The notes under the pieces are model-generated. The model worked only from the letters and a program-made list of their open reading frames with translations, was not told where the DNA came from and made no database searches. The position numbers and the translations under genes were made by a program. 64,000 nucleotides of DNA from Dokdonella sp. (GTDB lineage: Bacteria; Pseudomonadota; Gammaproteobacteria; Xanthomonadales; Rhodanobacteraceae). The stretch covers positions 2,043,387 to 2,107,386 of the forward strand of contig JANQAE010000001.1 in the NCBI GenBank assembly GCA_024707225.1. The letters are read 5' to 3'. The first letter of the stretch is position 1. Each line of letters starts with the position of its first letter. Shown one piece after another: positions 21,388 to 31,384 of this stretch.

Positions 21388-21568
21388 CGTCGAATACTCC
21401 CCGAATCTGGCGATGCAACGGACAGGCGCCGGCGACACCCTACCCGGCGATCGCGGCTCCCGCGATCACGCTAGGCGGCACCGCCGCGACTGGATGCACG
21501 CTCGCCGAAAACCGGCCGCGGGCCGCCGCGCGCATCGCCGGGCCGCCGGCGTGCGCCACGCCCCGCGT

Positions 21569-22735
21569 TCAATCGTGATCGGCGCGGAACAGCAGATCCG
21601 GCACGTGCATGACGATGCAGTGGATCGCGCCGGACAGGCCGATGATCGAGCTGCAGTCGACCGGCACGATCTCGTGCTCGGGCAGCGCGGACTGGAACGT
21701 CGCCACGGCCTGGGCATTCTGCGTCGCGTAGCCGTTGAACTGACAGACCAGCACCAGGCGATTCATGATCACCGAGTTGGTATAGGTGTAGTGCGCGCCG
21801 CCGGCGCGCCAGCCCGGCGTGCGATAGACCGTGTAGCCGCGATCCTGCATCGCAGACGCGGTCGCGTCGGTCACGGTCTTGGGCACGCCGCCGCCCTCGC
21901 CGGCCGCGTACTCGCCGATCAGCACCTTGCCGTCGGCCAGCGGCAGCATCCACATGTCGATGTGCTGCGTGCTGTCGTAGCTCGACGGGAACGGATCGGT
22001 CAGCGTCAGGTTCAGGCCCTGATAGGCCGCGTAATCGTCCTTGATCTGCTGCTCGCCGACGCCGGGGTTCTCGTTGACGATCAGCCGCGTCATGAAGGCG
22101 TCGCGGTTGCGGAACAGATGGAAGTTGCCACCGCCGTGCGTCAGCGGCAGGTCGTACAGCGTCTCGTTCCACTGCGCCGCGATCGCCTGCGGCACGCGGT
22201 CGTCGTTCGGACGCGGCCGGTTGTAGGTGTGGTCGGAGATCGCGCGGCGGCCGGCATCGTCGATGAAGCGCGGGCCGTAGTCGCGGATCCAGACGCTGTC
22301 CGACGGCGCGGTGACGAAGTGGACGTGGTCCATGTCGGCGCCGCCGCCGGCGAGCACGTCGCGCGCCGAGGTTTCCTGGCTCGTGCCGGAGACCACGACC
22401 CAGACGTCCGACGGCGGGTCGGCCGTCGTGATCGGCACGACCATCGAGGTATGCAGCGCGTTGTAGGCGCCCCAGCGGATCATCAGGCCGTGATTGGCCT
22501 CGTACTCGGCCTGCGCACGCACGGGGCCGGCCGGCGGTGCCAGCGGCGCCGACGGCCACTGCGGCGGCTGCCAGATCGCCCGCTCGCGCGCGCTGAGGCC
22601 GCGCGGCAGCGGGTCGGCCTCGTCGTCGACGATGCTCGCCAGATAGGCCGGATCGGCGCGGCGCGCCGGCGCGGCATCTGCCACGGCCGCGGCGGCCAGA
22701 CAGGTCAGCAACACACAGAGGGATCGGAGCATCAT
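21569..22735 (-). CDS. Secreted agmatine/peptidylarginine deiminase family protein, copy 1
   Basis: Tandem paralogue of the gene at 20209-21387, separated from it by 181 nt and nearly identical along long blocks. The mature N-terminus APARRADPAYLASIVD is shared, as are WIRDYGPRFIDDAGRR, GGGNFHLFRNR, HIDMWMLPLAD and the catalytic GAIHCIVMHVPDL segment. The signal peptide is MMLRSLCVLLTCLAAAAVADA. The 388-residue product is predicted to act in the periplasm or outside the cell. Divergence is concentrated in the linker after residue 45 and in one surface loop. ATG at 22735 or 22732. Confidence 0.82.
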   Translation of the reverse strand: MMLRSLCVLLTCLAAAAVADAAPARRADPAYLASIVDDEADPLPRGLSARERAIWQPPQWPSAPLAPPAGPVRAQAEYEANHGLMIRWGAYNALHTSMVVPITTADPPSDVWVVVSGTSQETSARDVLAGGGADMDHVHFVTAPSDSVWIRDYGPRFIDDAGRRAISDHTYNRPRPNDDRVPQAIAAQWNETLYDLPLTHGGGNFHLFRNRDAFMTRLIVNENPGVGEQQIKDDYAAYQGLNLTLTDPFPSSYDSTQHIDMWMLPLADGKVLIGEYAAGEGGGVPKTVTDATASAMQDRGYTVYRTPGWRAGGAHYTYTNSVIMNRLVLVCQFNGYATQNAQAVATFQSALPEHEIVPVDCSSIIGLSGAIHCIVMHVPDLLFRADHD

Positions 22736-22870
22736 CGCGGGCCCTGACAGGCGGTCGGGAAAGCGCCATCGTGCCATGTTCGGGCCGGTCGCGCCGGGCG
22801 GCATCGCAGGCCGCCGCCCGGCACCGGATGCCTTGCCCGGCAGCGGCCCCGCCTCGGGCGGCATGCGGCG

Positions 22871-24496
22871 CTAATCCTCGTCGGCCGGCGACGCTTCGGC
22901 GGTGCCGCTGGCGCCGTTCTCGAGCGCGAAACCGTCGGCGCTCAGGTCGGCCACGCGCCAGATCGCCGCGCTGCCGCCGCGGAACGCGATGCGGCGGGCC
23001 GGCTCGGCGCGGAAGTCGAAGCGCTGTTCGAGCGCGATCACGCAGCCGTCCGGATGCGCCGACGCCCAGGCGCGCAGCGCATCGAGGTCGAGCACGAACG
23101 GCACCGGCGCGCCGAGCCGGCCGGCGAAACCGTAGACGCCGTGATGCCAGCCGATCTGCATCAGCGGCACGCCGCGGTCCTGCAGCGCGCGCACCTCGGC
23201 CGCGATCGCGCGCGGATCGTAGTGGCTGCCGGTGCCCTGCACGATCGCCAGCTTGAACACCAGCACCAGTCCGAGCATCGCCAGCGCCGGGACGGCCGTC
23301 TCGCGCAGACGCGCGCGCGCGAGCCACAGGCCCGCACCGGCGATCGCGACCGCGATGCCCCAGCCGGGCCAGATCGCGCGCAGCCAGAGCAGATGCGCAC
23401 GCGTGCCGCCCCAGGACGGCAGCGCCGCGAACAGCAGGCCGGCGACGACGATGCCTATCGCGAGCAGGCCGATGCGCACGCGCAGCCAGCCGTGCGCGAG
23501 CGCGACACCGAGCGCGATTGCGAACCCCGGCAGCACCGGCAGCAGGTAGTGGCCCTGCTTGCCGCTGACCCACGAGAACGCCAGCACCGTCGCGGTCGAC
23601 CAGATCAGTCCGAGCCGGACCGCCGGCCGCGCCAGCGCCTGCCGGCACCCGGCCCAGCGCCCGCGCAGCACCAGCGGCCACGGCAGCAGCATCGGCGGCA
23701 GGATCAGCGCGTACCACCAGCCCGGCCGCCGATGCGCGAAGCTCTCGGTCACGCGTCCGAAGGTCTGCTTCAGGAAGATCGCATCGGCATAGGCCGCGCC
23801 GCCGCGCAGCGCGGCCGGAATCGCCCAGGCCAGCGCGATCGCCGCGCCGAGGCCGATCGCGAGCGCGAACGCGCCGTAGTAGCGGCCCGGCCGGCTGCGC
23901 GCGGTCGCGCTCCACAGCGGTGCGCTGGCGGCGGCGAACACGACGTCGAGCAGCGCGACCGGGCCCTTCGCGAGCACGCCCAGGCCGATGCCGAGCCCGG
24001 CGACCAGCACGCCGCGCGCGATCCGGCCGTCGGCCAGATCGATCACGCCGAGCAGCGCGACCAGCACGCAGGCGGCGAGCAGCACGTCGAACATGATCGC
24101 GGTCGAGAACACCGCGAACCAGGCGATGCCGGCCATGACCCACATCGCGTGGCGTGCGGCCGTCTCCGATTCGCCGAGGCGCAGCACGATGCGCCGGATC
24201 AGCACCAGGCCGAGCAGCGAATAGGCCAGCGCCAGCGCGCGTCCGGTCCAGCCTTCGACGCCGGTCAACGACCACCCGGCATTGATCAGCCAGAACAGCA
24301 GCGGCGGTTTCTGCGCGTACAGCTCGCCGTTCAGATGCGGCACCAGGAAGGCGCCGCCCTGGCGCATCTCCCAGGCCACGGTCAGATAGCGCGTCTCGTC
24401 GATCGGCAGCGGCGGCAGCGCGAACACGACCGGCAGCAGCAACAGCGCCACCGGCAGCCACGGCCGCTCGAGCAGCGCGCGCAGCAACGGACTCAT
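22871..24496 (-). CDS. ArnT-like (GT39/PMT-type) membrane glycosyltransferase
   Basis: Polytopic inner-membrane protein of about 541 residues with some eleven or twelve hydrophobic segments and a C-terminal periplasmic domain. The first periplasmic loop carries PIDETRYLTVAWEM, the acidic catalytic loop of the family, and GELYAQKPPLLFWL follows, as in lipid A aminoarabinose transferases and related polyprenyl-phosphate-sugar transferases. Donor and acceptor cannot be told; lipid A or a cell-surface glycan is likely. The start ATG overlaps the stop of the phosphatase gene (ATGA), so pgk, phosphatase and transferase form one operon. Confidence 0.82.
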   Translation of the reverse strand: MSPLLRALLERPWLPVALLLLPVVFALPPLPIDETRYLTVAWEMRQGGAFLVPHLNGELYAQKPPLLFWLINAGWSLTGVEGWTGRALALAYSLLGLVLIRRIVLRLGESETAARHAMWVMAGIAWFAVFSTAIMFDVLLAACVLVALLGVIDLADGRIARGVLVAGLGIGLGVLAKGPVALLDVVFAAASAPLWSATARSRPGRYYGAFALAIGLGAAIALAWAIPAALRGGAAYADAIFLKQTFGRVTESFAHRRPGWWYALILPPMLLPWPLVLRGRWAGCRQALARPAVRLGLIWSTATVLAFSWVSGKQGHYLLPVLPGFAIALGVALAHGWLRVRIGLLAIGIVVAGLLFAALPSWGGTRAHLLWLRAIWPGWGIAVAIAGAGLWLARARLRETAVPALAMLGLVLVFKLAIVQGTGSHYDPRAIAAEVRALQDRGVPLMQIGWHHGVYGFAGRLGAPVPFVLDLDALRAWASAHPDGCVIALEQRFDFRAEPARRIAFRGGSAAIWRVADLSADGFALENGASGTAEASPADED

Positions 24497-25192
24497 GCGG
24501 CGCGCGGCTGCGCCAGCAGCGGCAGCAGCTGGTCCGGCCGCGCCACGATCGCGTCGGCGCCGGCTTCGCGCAGCTCCTCCACGCTGCCGAATCCCCAGGC
24601 CGCGCCGATCGCATGGACCGCGTTGGCGCGGGCGCCGAGCACGTCGAAGCGGCGGTCGCCGACCATCGCGCAGGCGCTGGCGGCGACGCCGAAGTCCTCG
24701 AGCGCGCGCGCGATGCGTGCCGACTTGTCGCCGCTCACCGCGCCGGGCGGTGCGCCGTAGACGGCCTCGAATGCCGCACCGAACGGCAGATGCGCGACGA
24801 TGCGGCGCGCCTGGTCCTCGATCTTGGTCGTGACCACGGCCAGGCGGCTGCCGCCCGTGTGCAGGGCGGCGATCGCCGCTGGCGATGCCAGGATAGACGC
24901 TGAGCTCGCGCCAGCCCGAGGCGATGTAGCGTTCGCGGTAGGCCGCGACGGCGGCCTCGACGCGCGGATCGCCGGCGCCGAACACGGCCGCGAAACTCTC
25001 GCGCAGCGGCGGCCCGATCCACATGCGCAGTGCCTCGCGCGGCGGCGCCGGCAGTCCGAACCGTGCAAGCGCATGGGCGACCGAAGCGGCGATGCCGGGC
25101 TCCGAATCGACCAGGGTGCCGTCGAGATCGAACAGCACCAGCGCCGGCAGCGCGCCGGCCAGGCCGCCGCCGCGCGGAACGGGATCAGCCAC
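24493..25192 (-). CDS. gph: HAD-family phosphoglycolate phosphatase-like hydrolase, one-base frameshift
   Basis: Haloacid-dehalogenase phosphatase, probably removing phosphoglycolate or a similar small phosphate ester. [16 protein letters not shown] (nucleophile Asp) and the cap domain are read in one frame up to [26 protein letters not shown] (motif II), [10 protein letters not shown] (motif III Lys) and [15 protein letters not shown] (motif IV) are read in the next. One extra base near 24881-24886 explains the shift. It overlaps pgk by 8 nt upstream and the transferase by 4 nt downstream. The symbol is by family similarity only; other small-substrate HAD enzymes look alike. Confidence 0.78.
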
Positions 25193-26360
25193 CGCGCTCG
25201 AGCAGCGCGGCGACGGCCGGCAGCGTCTTGCCTTCGAGGAACTCGAGAAACGCGCCGCCGCCGGTCGAGATGTAGGACACGCGGTCGGCGATGCCGTACT
25301 TGTCGACCGCGGCCAGCGTGTCGCCGCCGCCGGCGATCGAGAACGCCGCCGAATCGGCGATCGCCCGCGCCAGCGTGCGCGTACCCTCGCCGAACGCGTC
25401 GAACTCGAACACGCCGACCGGACCGTTCCAGACCACGGTGCCGGCCGCGGCGATCAGCGCCGCGTAGCGCGCGGCGGTCTGCGGACCGATGTCGAGCACC
25501 ATGTCGTCCGCGGCGATCGCCTCGATCGGCTTGACGGTCGCCGGCGCATCGGCCGCGAAGCGCGGCGCGACGACGACGTCGACCGGCAGCGGAATCGCGG
25601 TACCGCGCGCCGCGGCGGCCGCGACGATGCGCTGCGCGGTCTCGATCAGGTCCGGCTCGTACAGCGACTTGCCGACCGTATGGCCGGCCGCCGCCAGGAA
25701 CGTATTGGCGATGCCGCCGCCGACGATCAGCTGGTCGACCTTGCCGAGCAGGTTCTCGAGCAGGGTCAGCTTGGTCGAGACCTTGGAGCCGGCGACGATC
25801 GCCAGCAGCGGCCGCGCCGGCTGCTCGAGCGCCTTGGCCAGCGCGTCGAGCTCGGCCATCAGCAGCGGGCCGCCGGCCGCGATCTTGGCGTAGCGGATCA
25901 CGCCGTGGGTGGAGGCCTGCGCGCGGTGCGCGGTGCCGAACGCGTCCATCACGAACACGTCGCACAGCGCCGCGTAGCGCCGTGCCAGCGATTCCTCGTC
26001 CTTGGCCTCGCCGACGTTCATGCGGCAGTTCTCGAGCAGCACGATGTCGCCCGGCGCGACCTCGACGCCGTCGACCCAATCGCGGACCAGCGGCACCTCG
26101 CGGCCGAGCAGCTCGCCGAGCCGCGCGGCGACCGGCGCCAGCGAGTCCTCGGCGCTCCACTGGCCTTCCTTCGGCCGCCCCAGGTGCGACATCACCAGCA
26201 CCGCCGCGCCGCGCTCCAGCGCCAGGCGCAGGGTCGGCAGCGAAGCGGTGATGCGCTGCTCGGAGGTGATGCGGCCGTCCTCGACCGGCACGTTGAGATC
26301 CTGGCGGATCAGCACGCGCTTGCCGGACAGGTCGAGATCGCTCATGCGGACGATGGACAT
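25185..26360 (-). CDS. pgk: Phosphoglycerate kinase
   Basis: Glycolytic and gluconeogenic enzyme interconverting 1,3-bisphosphoglycerate plus ADP with 3-phosphoglycerate plus ATP. The 391-residue protein has the signature [19 protein letters not shown] near the N-terminus, [11 protein letters not shown], and the nucleotide-binding GGGDTLAAV and [14 protein letters not shown] segments in the C-terminal lobe. A good ribosome binding site (AGGAGTG) precedes the ATG. It is first in an operon with the HAD phosphatase and membrane transferase, instead of the common gap-pgk-pyk arrangement. Confidence 0.97.
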   Translation of the reverse strand: MSIVRMSDLDLSGKRVLIRQDLNVPVEDGRITSEQRITASLPTLRLALERGAAVLVMSHLGRPKEGQWSAEDSLAPVAARLGELLGREVPLVRDWVDGVEVAPGDIVLLENCRMNVGEAKDEESLARRYAALCDVFVMDAFGTAHRAQASTHGVIRYAKIAAGGPLLMAELDALAKALEQPARPLLAIVAGSKVSTKLTLLENLLGKVDQLIVGGGIANTFLAAAGHTVGKSLYEPDLIETAQRIVAAAAARGTAIPLPVDVVVAPRFAADAPATVKPIEAIAADDMVLDIGPQTAARYAALIAAAGTVVWNGPVGVFEFDAFGEGTRTLARAIADSAAFSIAGGGDTLAAVDKYGIADRVSYISTGGGAFLEFLEGKTLPAVAALLERGG

Positions 26361-26618
26361 GCAACACTCCTGCGGGAAATTCCGGAAAAAAGACGGCGCG
26401 ACGCGACCGCGGGGCCGGTCCGGGGCGCGTCATTACAGCGACTGGCCGGCGCCTTTGCAAACCGCCGGCAGGTCCTCCGGTCACGGCGCGGCGACGCCGC
26501 GGCAGGTCCGCCACGAGTGCCGGTACCGGCCGGCCGGGCGGCGCTCGAGACCGGACGCAGGCATCCGGACACGGCGCGGATGCACCGCGGACGCGCGATC
26601 CGGACGACCGGCGCGCGC

Positions 26619-28134
26619 TCAGACCTCGAACGTCAGCGCCAGCAGCAGCCCCTCGCCGACGTCGCGTGCGAACGAGGGCTCGACCGCGACGTACGGCTGC
26701 GCCGCCGCGGCCTGCGCGAGGATCCAGTCCGACAGCCAGGCGATCGGCGCGGCCGAGCGGAACAGCAGCATCGACTCGTAGTTCAGCAGCAGGCTGCGCG
26801 TATCGAGATTGACCGAGCCGGCCAGCGCGAGCTCGCCGTCGAAGACGATCGCCTTGGCATGCACCATGCCGGCCGTCAGGTGGATGCGCGCGCCGGCCGC
26901 GGCCAGACTGCGCAGCGCGCGGCTGCGCGCGAGATCGGCGATGCGGTGGTTGGACCGCGCCGGCACGACCAGATCGAGCGACACGCCGCGCAGGCAGGCC
27001 AGCCGCAAGGCCTGCAGCAGACCCGGATCCGGCACGAAGTACGGCGTCACCGCGACGATCCGCTCGCGTGCGCGCGCGCACGCCGCGTCGAGCAGAGCCA
27101 GTACGGTGTCCTCGGCCTGGTCGGGACCGCTCGGCACGAACAGCAGACCGGCCGTGCCGGTGTCCGCTTCGATCGCCGCGGACCGGACCTCGTCGGACCC
27201 GATCCGGCCGGCATCGGCGGCATCGGCTGCGACCGGCGCGACCGGCGCGGCCACGCCTGCGCCCGTGGCGGCGCCGATCGCGCCGGAAGCGGCCGCATCG
27301 CCCGCGGCCGGCGCATGCGCTGCCGCGTCGACCGTGCGACCGGACGGATGCGTCCGGCTGCAGTCGCCGCGCATCCAGTCGCGCTCGAACTGGCGCGCGA
27401 CGACCGCGCCGATCGCGCCGTCCAGCTCGAACGTCAGATCGGTCCACGGCGCACCGCCGCGGTCGCTCGGAGAAGTACTCCGCAGCCAGATTGCGGCCGC
27501 CCATCCAGACCCGCACGCCGTCGGCGATGGTCCATTTGCGGTGATTGCGCAGGTTGCGCGCCTGGCCCAGGCGCAGCACCCACGGCGGCTGGAACACACG
27601 CACGTCGACGCCGGCCCGGCGCAGCCGCGCGACGATGCCGCGCCGCGCCAGCAGCAGGCCGGCACCGTCGATCAGCACGCGGACGCGCACGCCGGCACGC
27701 TGCCGCTCGATCAGGGCCGCAGCGACGCGCCCGCCGTCGGCATCGGCCGCGAACACGAACGTCGCCAGGTCCAGCGTGAAGCGCGCGCTGCCGATCAAGG
27801 CGATCAGCGCCTGCATCGAGGCCGCGCCGTCGGCATGGAAGCGCATCGCGCCGGCCACAGGACCGGCCAGGCCGAAGCCGCGCGCATAGGCCGCGGTCCA
27901 GTGCTGGTCGGCCGCCGCGGACCGCGCCGGCCGCGCCGGGCCGGGGCGATGCTTGCGGCCGCCGAAGACCAGATACAGCGGCAAGGCGAGATACGGTGCG
28001 AGCAGCAGCGCGAGCACCCAGGCGATCGCGGCGACCGGAGGACGCCGGTCGCGGCGCAGACGCGTCACCATGACATAGACCAGCAACGCCCCGATCACGA
28101 CCAGCGCGTGCCAGGACACCCACGGTGTCGCCAT
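26619..28134 (-). CDS. Cardiolipin-synthase-like phospholipase D family protein, one-base frameshift
   Basis: Predicted membrane phospholipid transphosphatidylase. The N-terminus has two hydrophobic helices (PLDc_N type) and the first HKD motif NHRKWTIADG near residue 200, followed by GGRNLAAEYF in one frame. The frame then shifts by one base near 27463-27470 and continues as GGAPWTDLTFELDG to the second HKD motif VHAKAIVFDGELALAGSVN and a normal end. Both catalytic motifs are intact. The stretch between the two halves has an extra Ala/Gly/Asp-rich insert of about 50 residues, longer than usual for cardiolipin synthases. Confidence 0.8.
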
Positions 28135-28338
28135 CGCGTCCCGCCTCCCTCGCACCGGCGGCCGCCGGCGCATGCAGCGTCCCAGCCGCCGGCCGGACGG
28201 TCAACCGGCCTGCCTCGCCGCGGGACGAAACCCGCGCTGAAGCGCGGCGCACCGGCGCGGAATTTCCGCGCGGGCGCCGCGTCTATGCTGGCGCCGCATC
28301 TGCGCGGCGCCCGACGTCCGCTCCCGGACAGGCCCACG

Positions 28339-28623
28339 ATGTCGACCCATTCCTTCCGTTTGCTCGCCTGCGCGGCGGCCCTGGCCGCCTGCGCCTCGGC
28401 CCATGCCGCCGCCCCGCCGCCCCCGCCCGATCCGCCGCTGCCGGCCTACGACACGCTCGACGCCGACCATGACGGCATCGTCACGCTGCCGGAGATCACG
28501 GTCCATGCGCCGCATCTGGCGCGGCGTCTGGCCGCCTGCGATCGCGACGGCGACCACAAGCTGACGCGCGAGGAATACGCGCGCTGCGGACCGGCACCGG
28601 CCGCGCACGCGCCGGCGCATTGA
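28339..28623 (+). CDS. Small exported EF-hand protein
   Basis: A 94-residue protein with a signal peptide (LLACAAALAACASAHAA), a proline-rich spacer PPPPPDPPLP and two EF-hand calcium loops, DADHDGIVTLPE and DRDGDHKLTREE. It is likely a periplasmic or lipid-linked calcium-binding protein; a lipobox is not clear, although Cys residues lie in the hydrophobic stretch. It stands alone between divergent or opposed genes. The ATG at 28339 is chosen because it starts the signal peptide. The longer open frame upstream of it is only the complement of the PLD gene. Confidence 0.75.
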   Translation: MSTHSFRLLACAAALAACASAHAAAPPPPPDPPLPAYDTLDADHDGIVTLPEITVHAPHLARRLAACDRDGDHKLTREEYARCGPAPAAHAPAH

Positions 28624-28773
28624 CCGCGCCGGATACCGGCTCGCCGCGTGTCGCGGCGGCTGCCGGCGCGATCGATCCGGTCGCTTCGGACCTGCCGTGT
28701 GCGGTGGCGTCGTCCGACGGTGCCAGCCCGCCGGAGCGACGCATGGTGCGCGTGAGCGCGGCGTGCGATCGCG

Positions 28774-29676
28774 CTACAGCCGGATGATCAGCACGACCAG
28801 CGCCAGCAGCAGCGCCCATTTCAGCGCGTAGTACAGCGTCTTGTTGCGCTTGCGCAGCTCCTTGGCACGCAGGCGCAGCGCATAGAACGAGCCGAACGCG
28901 CGGTTCAGCGCACCGGTGCGGTCGCCGGTTTCGTTGGGCGAGGCCGCGGCCGCGACGAAATGGCGGCCGACCCAGCGGTTGAGCGCCTGTGCCCAGCGAT
29001 AGCGCATCGGCCGCTCGACGTCGCAGAACAGGATCACGCGCTGCTCGCGCGTCTCGTTCTTCGCCGAATGGATATACGTCTCGTCGAACATCACGCTCTG
29101 GCCGTCGCGCCAGCTGTAGCGCGTGCCGTCGACCTCGATCCAGCAGCCGTCGTCGTTCGGCGTCTGCAGCCCGATATGCAGCCGCAGCGAGCCGGCGAAC
29201 GGATCGCGGTGCGGGTGCAGGTGGCCGTCCGGCGGCAGCTCGGCGAACATCGCGGCCTTGACGCTCGGAATCTCGCGCAGCAGCGCCGTCGTGACCGGGC
29301 ACAGCGCGCTCGCCGACGGATGCGTCTCGTCGTACCACTTCAGATAGAAGCGCTTCCAGCCGCGCCGGAAGAACGAGTTGAAGCCGACGTCGTTGTAACC
29401 GTCGGCGGCCTTGATCTTCTGCAGCTCGCGCAGGTGCAGCGCCTCGTCGCGGATCTCGCGCCAGCGCGCGCGCAGCGGCGCGAGCTCCGGAAACAGGTCC
29501 GGATCGACGAACGGCGTGGTCGGCACGCGCGAGAACGCGTACATCACGACGTTGATCGGCGCCATGAAGGTCGAATGGTCGGTGATCTGCCGCGACAGGC
29601 GATGGCGCACGCGGCCACGCAGATGCACGTAGAGCGCCGCGGCGAGAAACGCGGCGATGAGGGTCCACTTGATCAC
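28774..29676 (-). CDS. lpxO: Lipid A 2-hydroxylase LpxO (aspartyl/asparaginyl beta-hydroxylase family)
   Basis: Fe(II)/2-oxoglutarate dioxygenase that adds a 2-hydroxyl to a secondary acyl chain of lipid A at the inner membrane. The 300-residue protein closely follows enterobacterial LpxO: an N-terminal membrane helix ending LYVHLRGRVRHRL, then GFNSFFRRGWKRFYLKWYD, HPHRDPFAGSLR with iron ligands, MFDETYIHSAKNET and VILFCDVERPMR. A C-terminal hydrophobic segment follows. The start is taken as GTG at 29676, matching the family N-terminus; the upstream open frame is arginine-rich and unlike any protein. It is consistent with the lipid A genes at the window start. Confidence 0.9.
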   Translation of the reverse strand: MIKWTLIAAFLAAALYVHLRGRVRHRLSRQITDHSTFMAPINVVMYAFSRVPTTPFVDPDLFPELAPLRARWREIRDEALHLRELQKIKAADGYNDVGFNSFFRRGWKRFYLKWYDETHPSASALCPVTTALLREIPSVKAAMFAELPPDGHLHPHRDPFAGSLRLHIGLQTPNDDGCWIEVDGTRYSWRDGQSVMFDETYIHSAKNETREQRVILFCDVERPMRYRWAQALNRWVGRHFVAAAASPNETGDRTGALNRAFGSFYALRLRAKELRKRNKTLYYALKWALLLALVVLIIRL

Positions 29677-29836
29677 GTACGCTCCATCGGGGACGGCCCG
29701 CGGAGGGGATGGCGCGGGCTCGATACACGATAGCGCATCCGCGGCCGCCCGCCGATGACGGCCGTCATGCGCATCCGCCGCGGTGCCGCTCCGCCCGTCG
29801 CGCGACACGGGCGGCCGCCCGCGGCCGCGCCGGTCC

Positions 29837-31051
29837 TCAGAGCGCCGCGACGACGCGGGCGGCGGTCGCCGCGCCGTCGTAGCCGGCCAGCAGCTGCGCG
29901 AAGCGCACGGCGCGCTCCCGGTAGCCTGCATCGTCGATCACGGCCGACACCGCCTCGGCGAACGCCGCATAGCCGTCATGGCGCGTCGACAGCCGGCGAC
30001 CGAGGCCGAGCCGCTCGATCGCCGCGAGGTTCCATTCCTGCTCGCCCTGGTTCGGCAGTCCGATCAGCGGCACGCCGTGGCCGAGCGCCGAGTAGATCGA
30101 GCCGCGGCCGCCGTGCGTGACCATCGCCGCGCAGCCGTCGGCGAGCACGGCGCTGGCCGGCACATAGTCGGTCACGACGACGTTATCGGGCAGCGGCGCG
30201 CCGGCATAGCCGTAGAGGCCGCCGGTCGCGGCGATGACCCGGTAGCCGTCGCGGCCGCCGAACAGGCGCGCCAGATAACCGACGACGCGCGTGAACTGCT
30301 CGCCGTAGGAGCCGAGGTAGACGAACAGCGTACGCCGGCCGGCCGTGCCGCCGATCGCCGCCGGCAGCGCGGCCGCCGACTCGTGCAGCAGCGGCCCGAC
30401 CGCGTGCACGTGGCCGGGCAGGCCGTCCATCGGCATCAGCTCGCGCGCGTCCATCAGGATCGTCGCGTCGCCTTCGAACAGGTCCTGCAGCGAGTCGATC
30501 GGCGCCTGACCGCGCGTGCGCAGGAACGCGTTGTACGGCCGCGCCCAGGCGCGGAACAGCTGGCGCTCGGCCCAATGGCTGAGCGGCCGCAGCCAGCGCT
30601 GCGGCAGCGGTCGGACCCAGGCCGCCAGCGGGTGCGACTCGGGCAGCAGGCGCTCGCCGCGGTAGTAGCGCGTCAGCACGGTATTGCAGAGCACCGCCCG
30701 CGGCGTGCGCATCAGGCGTGCGGACAGGCCGAGCGTCGGCCGGTGCAGGTCGACCACCGCATCGGGCGCGATGCGTCCGATCAGCGCGCACTCGGCGTCG
30801 ACGAACGCGGCGACGCTATCGGGCGTGTGGTAGTCCAGATTGGATCGGTTGAAATGCGCGACCGCGCGGCACGAATCGAGCTCGATCAGATCCTCGGCAT
30901 CGAAGCCGTCGGCCTCGACGAAGCGCATGCACTGGCCGCGCCCGGCGAATACGACGCGATGGCCGGCCGCGCGCAGCGCCTCGCCGATCGCGATCAGCGG
31001 CTGCGTGCCGCCGAGGTGATGGGCGTACGGAAACATCAGGATCGTCTTCAT
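29837..31051 (-). CDS. GT1-family glycosyltransferase
   Basis: A 404-residue GT-B fold glycosyltransferase of the UDP-glucuronosyl/macrolide type. The N-terminus MKTILMFPYAHHLGG is the usual acceptor-domain start. The C-terminal donor-binding block reads VTHGGRGSIYSALGHGVPLIGLPNQGEQEWN, the hallmark HGG and (N/D)Q positions of GT1 enzymes. Acceptor unknown; lipids, sterols or secondary metabolites are typical. There is no adjacent biosynthetic cluster except LpxO on the same strand 160 nt downstream. ATG at 31051 was chosen; the upstream extension is arginine-rich and implausible. Confidence 0.8.
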   Translation of the reverse strand: MKTILMFPYAHHLGGTQPLIAIGEALRAAGHRVVFAGRGQCMRFVEADGFDAEDLIELDSCRAVAHFNRSNLDYHTPDSVAAFVDAECALIGRIAPDAVVDLHRPTLGLSARLMRTPRAVLCNTVLTRYYRGERLLPESHPLAAWVRPLPQRWLRPLSHWAERQLFRAWARPYNAFLRTRGQAPIDSLQDLFEGDATILMDARELMPMDGLPGHVHAVGPLLHESAAALPAAIGGTAGRRTLFVYLGSYGEQFTRVVGYLARLFGGRDGYRVIAATGGLYGYAGAPLPDNVVVTDYVPASAVLADGCAAMVTHGGRGSIYSALGHGVPLIGLPNQGEQEWNLAAIERLGLGRRLSTRHDGYAAFAEAVSAVIDDAGYRERAVRFAQLLAGYDGAATAARVVAAL

Positions 31052-31224
31052 CGGCGGCCGCTCCTTGCCCGGCCTCGTGACGGCCGTCCCCCGACGGCGC
31101 GGCGCACTGTACCGGAACGGCGCCACGACTCGCGCTGCGCTGCGGCACCGTTCCGGCGCGCGGCGGACCGCTCTCCGCCGGCGGGGGCATGGCCGCCTCG
31201 GCACCGCCAGAGACCGGCGGCGCC

Positions 31225-31280
31225 TGCGACAGGTGTCGCAGGCGACCCTCGACACCTGTCGCCGCTGTCGCTGCTGTCGC
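31225..31280. promoter_or_regulatory. Candidate enhancer (UAS) array for a sigma-54 activator
   Basis: Contains a perfect inverted repeat TGCGACAGGTGTCGCA (31225-31240), a second one CGACACCTGTCG (31250-31261), and two direct copies of GCTGTCGC (31264-31271 and 31273-31280). The common half-site is TGTCGC. The array begins about 160 nt upstream of the -24/-12 promoter, the usual distance for enhancer-binding proteins that loop to sigma-54 polymerase. The AcoR-like activator at 37499-39486 is the natural candidate binder (inference). Confidence 0.65.
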
Positions 31281-31384
31281 AGCGCGCCGGCTCTGCGGCA
31301 TTGCACCACGTTGCGAAACGAACCGGACACGCATCAGACGCTTGCCATTCGCCGCTTCGCACCACGCTCGGACCTGGCACGGCG

